The notes under the pieces: model-generated
Database searches by the model: none
Told to the model about the DNA's origin: nothing
The model's input: the letters and a program-made list of their open reading frames with translations, nothing else
Position numbers and translations under genes: made by a program
Shown: positions 6,181-7,924 of the stretch, one piece after another
Position numbering within the stretch: the stretch's first letter is position 1
Layout of the letters: every line of letters begins with the position of its first letter
Source of the DNA: Gammaproteobacteria bacterium
Lineage (GTDB): Bacteria; Pseudomonadota; Gammaproteobacteria; Steroidobacterales; Woeseiaceae
Assembly (NCBI GenBank): GCA_003645495.1
Contig: QNFK01000067.1
Span: forward strand, 1-7,924
DNA length: 7,924 nucleotides
Direction of reading: 5' to 3'

Positions 6181-6786
6181 TCAATTCTGAATTAACCTGT
6201 CTTTGCGCAATTGCCCTGCAATCGCTTTCACCTGCACCTCAATCACCTGGTCTGCCGAATCATGTTCAAAAATCAGCGATTCAATCGCCCAGATTTTTCT
6301 CTCATCTGCTGCCACGTACAGTTCACTGACAAACGTCGCTGTTGAGTCACGTTTGAAACCGGATGCAGCATTAAACTCCGGGTAATCATACTTAAACAGA
6401 TCAAACGCGCCTCCCGTCGGTCGATTGGCGACCGCGCCAGCGACATCCTGTCCCTTAAGCCTGACAAAAAGAACGGCATCGAATCTACGCGCACGGATAG
6501 CGTTATGAATCGCGTTGCGCGCAACCTGCGGGTTCCTGCCAACGACGGTGTAGTAGGCTGTCGCCGCCGATTTATCACCCGCAAAGGCAGCCGCAAATTC
6601 TCTCTCAAATTGGGTTCTTGAGGCAAAATCGCCAGCGACGCTGATAACCAGAACGTTGCTGAAATGTACCTGTCCTACAGACGGGTCTTGCAACGTTCGA
6701 ATGATATTCGGCGGCGTGGCGCAGGACGTCAAAAGCAGGATACATGTTGCAATGGCCGCAAGGCCGAGTTGTAGTTGTCTTCGCAC
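6181..6786 (-). CDS. Uncharacterised outer-membrane lipoprotein
   Basis: This is a 201-residue precursor. The N-terminus MRRQLQLGLAAIATCILLLTSCATPP is a type II signal peptide with basic n-region, hydrophobic core and lipobox LLTSC; C22 is the lipidated cysteine. Residue +2 is Ala rather than Asp, so Lol sorting to the outer membrane is expected. The mature part has alternating strands and helices: HFSNVLVISVAGDF (41-54), a helix with QFEREFAAAFAG (59-70), an Asn/Arg/Ala-rich helix, RRFDAVLFVRLKGQDV (100-115), a GGAFDLFKYDYPEF stretch, and strands TATFVSELYVAADERKIWAIESLIF (149-173). I do not recognise the family. The frame is open to 6891, but GGAGG lies 5 nt before the GTG at 6786, exactly where the signal peptide begins, so I choose that start; ATG at 6816 is the alternative. 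The 3' end faces the REP/terminator region. Confidence 0.75.
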   Translation of the reverse strand: MRRQLQLGLAAIATCILLLTSCATPPNIIRTLQDPSVGQVHFSNVLVISVAGDFASRTQFEREFAAAFAGDKSAATAYYTVVGRNPQVARNAIHNAIRARRFDAVLFVRLKGQDVAGAVANRPTGGAFDLFKYDYPEFNAASGFKRDSTATFVSELYVAADERKIWAIESLIFEHDSADQVIEVQVKAIAGQLRKDRLIQN

Positions 6787-6837
6787 ACAGACCTCCGAAT
6801 TCTGCAGGACTAACATTCCACTGTTACGCTGCCAGAC

Positions 6838-6857
6838 AATATACCATCGCTGATGGT
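6838..6857 (-). promoter_or_regulatory. Extended -10 promoter with overlapping palindrome, lipoprotein gene
   Basis: On the minus strand TGGTATATT reads as an extended -10 (TG-n-TATATT, -10 at 6843-6838), about 52 nt upstream of the GTG at 6786. I find no good -35. Directly upstream and overlapping is the perfect inverted repeat ACCATC-GCT-GATGGT (6843-6857), in the place where a repressor could block the polymerase. Promoter and operator are both predictions. Confidence 0.4.
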
Positions 6858-6927
6858 GACTGGCCCACAATCGATGAATACCGGGATACATGTAATATAC
6901 TGCTCTTATTCAAATGCTTAGCACACG

Positions 6928-7458
6928 ATGTTTCGACTAAAACAAAAACACTCCCAACCCAGCAAAAAAAAATATCCTAAACCGGATGTCAAACGCATCC
7001 TCGCGGAGGAGTCGCTGCTGCGCGGAATTCTCGGCAGTGTGGCAGTTGCAGCACTGCTTTGCTGGATATGGGCTGTGCAGGCGATGACAACCGGGCGAGT
7101 ATTTCCGTGGTTATCGATACTGATGGGCGTTCTGATCGGATTGGCGATGCAACGATTCGGTCGCGGCCTTGACTGGCGCTTTCCGTTGATAGCCAGCGTG
7201 GTGGCCGGCGTCGCGGCGTATGCCGGCAACCTGATGATTGGCGTTCTCGAAACCGGGCGCTACATAGAAGCGCGGCCGCTGCAGGTAATCGCCGGGCTAT
7301 CCATGGACACGATGCGGTATTTTTTTAGAAACACAATTAGTGTAATCGACCATATCTACGCATTTTGCAGTGCTGGTGTAGCCGCATTTTTCTCCATCCG
7401 GCGGTTGAATCGGCGCGAAGTGCTGGCGTTGCGCGCTGTAAAGAAGGCGAGAAATTGA
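6928..7458 (+). CDS. Multi-pass membrane protein of unknown function
   Basis: This 176-residue protein starts with a strongly basic, hydrophilic tail (KQKHSQPSKKKYPKPDVKR, about residues 5-23). Four likely membrane segments follow: about 33-53 (GILGSVAVAALLCWIWAVQAM), 58-77, 85-107 (FPLIASVVAGVAAYAGNLMIGVL) and 142-157 (HIYAFCSAGVAAFFSI). The end is basic again (RRLNRREVLALRAVKKARN). By the positive-inside rule both ends face the cytoplasm. No catalytic or transport motif is visible and I do not recognise the family. The ATG at 6928 lacks a clear Shine-Dalgarno sequence, yet the next in-frame methionine falls inside a membrane segment, so this start is the best available. Its stop overlaps the start of the following glutathione S-transferase by 4 nt (TTGA), indicating a shared transcript. 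Confidence 0.65.
   Translation: MFRLKQKHSQPSKKKYPKPDVKRILAEESLLRGILGSVAVAALLCWIWAVQAMTTGRVFPWLSILMGVLIGLAMQRFGRGLDWRFPLIASVVAGVAAYAGNLMIGVLETGRYIEARPLQVIAGLSMDTMRYFFRNTISVIDHIYAFCSAGVAAFFSIRRLNRREVLALRAVKKARN
7441..7447 (+). promoter_or_regulatory. Ribosome binding site of the GST gene
   Basis: AAGAAGG lies 7 nt before the TTG at 7455, inside the end of the membrane-protein gene. It supports the TTG start, since the first in-frame ATG would cut into the thioredoxin fold. Confidence 0.55.
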
Positions 7459-7924
7459 GCAAACAAAAATTGAAAATCTATGGCGATTCCCGTTCCGGGA
7501 ATTGTTACAAGTTGCAAATGTTGTGCGCGGAAATGGGCGTCGACTATGACTGGCAGGAGGTCGATATTCTGGCCGGCGATACACGCACGCCCCAATTTCT
7601 GGCAATGAATGCCAATGGCAAAATTCCACTGCTTGCACTTCCGGATGGTCGTTATCTGGCTGAATCAAACTCAATACTTTGTTATCTCGCCGACGGTAGC
7701 GACTTTTTTGCCGGAGATGCGTTTACCCGCGCAGAGGTACTGCAATGGATGTTTTTTGAGCAGTACAGCCACGAACCAAATATCGCAACGGCCCGCTTCA
7801 TAATTCAATATCTCGGCAATCCCCCGGACAAACAGGCTGCGCTGAAGGAAAAAACAACCGGTGGTTACAAGGCTTTGGATGTCATGGAACAGCAACTGCT
7901 GCAGCATAATTACATCGCGGGGGA
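7455..7924 (+). CDS. Glutathione S-transferase family protein (3' end beyond window)
   Basis: The open frame from TTG at 7455 runs to the window end (156 complete codons plus 2 nt) without a stop. Residues 5-80 form the thioredoxin-like N-domain. KLKIYGDSRSGNCYKLQML contains the SGNCYK motif with a likely active-site Ser14. NGKIPLL (54-60) carries the cis-proline P58, and GRYLAESNSILCYLAD (65-80) has the E70-S71 glutathione-binding pair. The C-terminal helical domain follows (RAEVLQWMFFEQYSHEPNIATARF...) and is cut. Such enzymes conjugate or reduce electrophiles with glutathione; the substrate is not predictable. TTG is preferred because the next ATG is at residue 22, inside the first helix, and AAGAAGG precedes it. 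It overlaps the stop of the upstream membrane-protein gene by 4 nt, so the two are probably co-transcribed and translationally coupled. Confidence 0.85.
   Translation, partial: MSKQKLKIYGDSRSGNCYKLQMLCAEMGVDYDWQEVDILAGDTRTPQFLAMNANGKIPLLALPDGRYLAESNSILCYLADGSDFFAGDAFTRAEVLQWMFFEQYSHEPNIATARFIIQYLGNPPDKQAALKEKTTGGYKALDVMEQQLLQHNYIAG

Noticed and set aside
6787..6891. Thirty-five extra N-terminal residues on the lipoprotein
   Set aside because: They would precede the signal peptide and cover the predicted promoter; GGAGG before GTG at 6786 gives a proper type II signal sequence.

Overview
The window looks like chromosomal DNA of a free-living gammaproteobacterium, possibly a marine or sediment lineage. 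The basis is moderate GC content, Shine-Dalgarno-led genes with several TTG/GTG starts, a Lol-type outer-membrane lipoprotein, a DUF6455 protein, and a pair of Pseudomonas/Xanthomonas-style REP palindromes (GCTCCTACA ends). The lineage is an inference. I see no rRNA, tRNA, CRISPR, insertion sequence, integrase or phage gene. No gene-free stretch exceeds 300 bases.

Layout. (1) 28-456, plus: a small SRPBCC-fold protein with unusual codon use. It converges on a minus-strand nitroreductase (544-1311), with a long hairpin between them. (2) 1424-1756, minus: a small membrane-anchored DUF6455 protein with a cysteine cluster. (3) 1888-4858, minus: a compact operon read permease, BtpA/SgcQ-family TIM barrel, PfkB/FrlD-like sugar kinase. 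The first two genes overlap by 8 nt and the last two abut exactly (TAG|ATG). (4) 4979-5932, plus, divergent from the operon: an ornithine cyclodeaminase/mu-crystallin-family protein, probably a ketimine reductase. (5) 5933-6180: a nested palindrome, with two inverted REP copies around a very long hairpin that looks like a bidirectional terminator. (6) 6181-6786, minus: an uncharacterised lipoprotein. (7) 6928-7458, plus: a multi-pass membrane protein of unknown function, overlapping by 4 nt a TTG-started glutathione S-transferase that runs off the window end.

How the genes may work together. The most interesting unit is 1888-5932. An amino-acid-type (APC) permease coupled to an FrlD-like kinase recalls the enterobacterial frl operon (FrlA permease, FrlD kinase), which takes up and phosphorylates glycated amino acids. 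Here there is no FrlB-type deglycase in the window; a BtpA/SgcQ TIM barrel sits between permease and kinase, and a divergent imine/ketimine reductase shares the promoter region. This suggests a variant route for a sugar-amine or amino-acid conjugate, which is inference. The remaining genes look like ordinary housekeeping or accessory genes.
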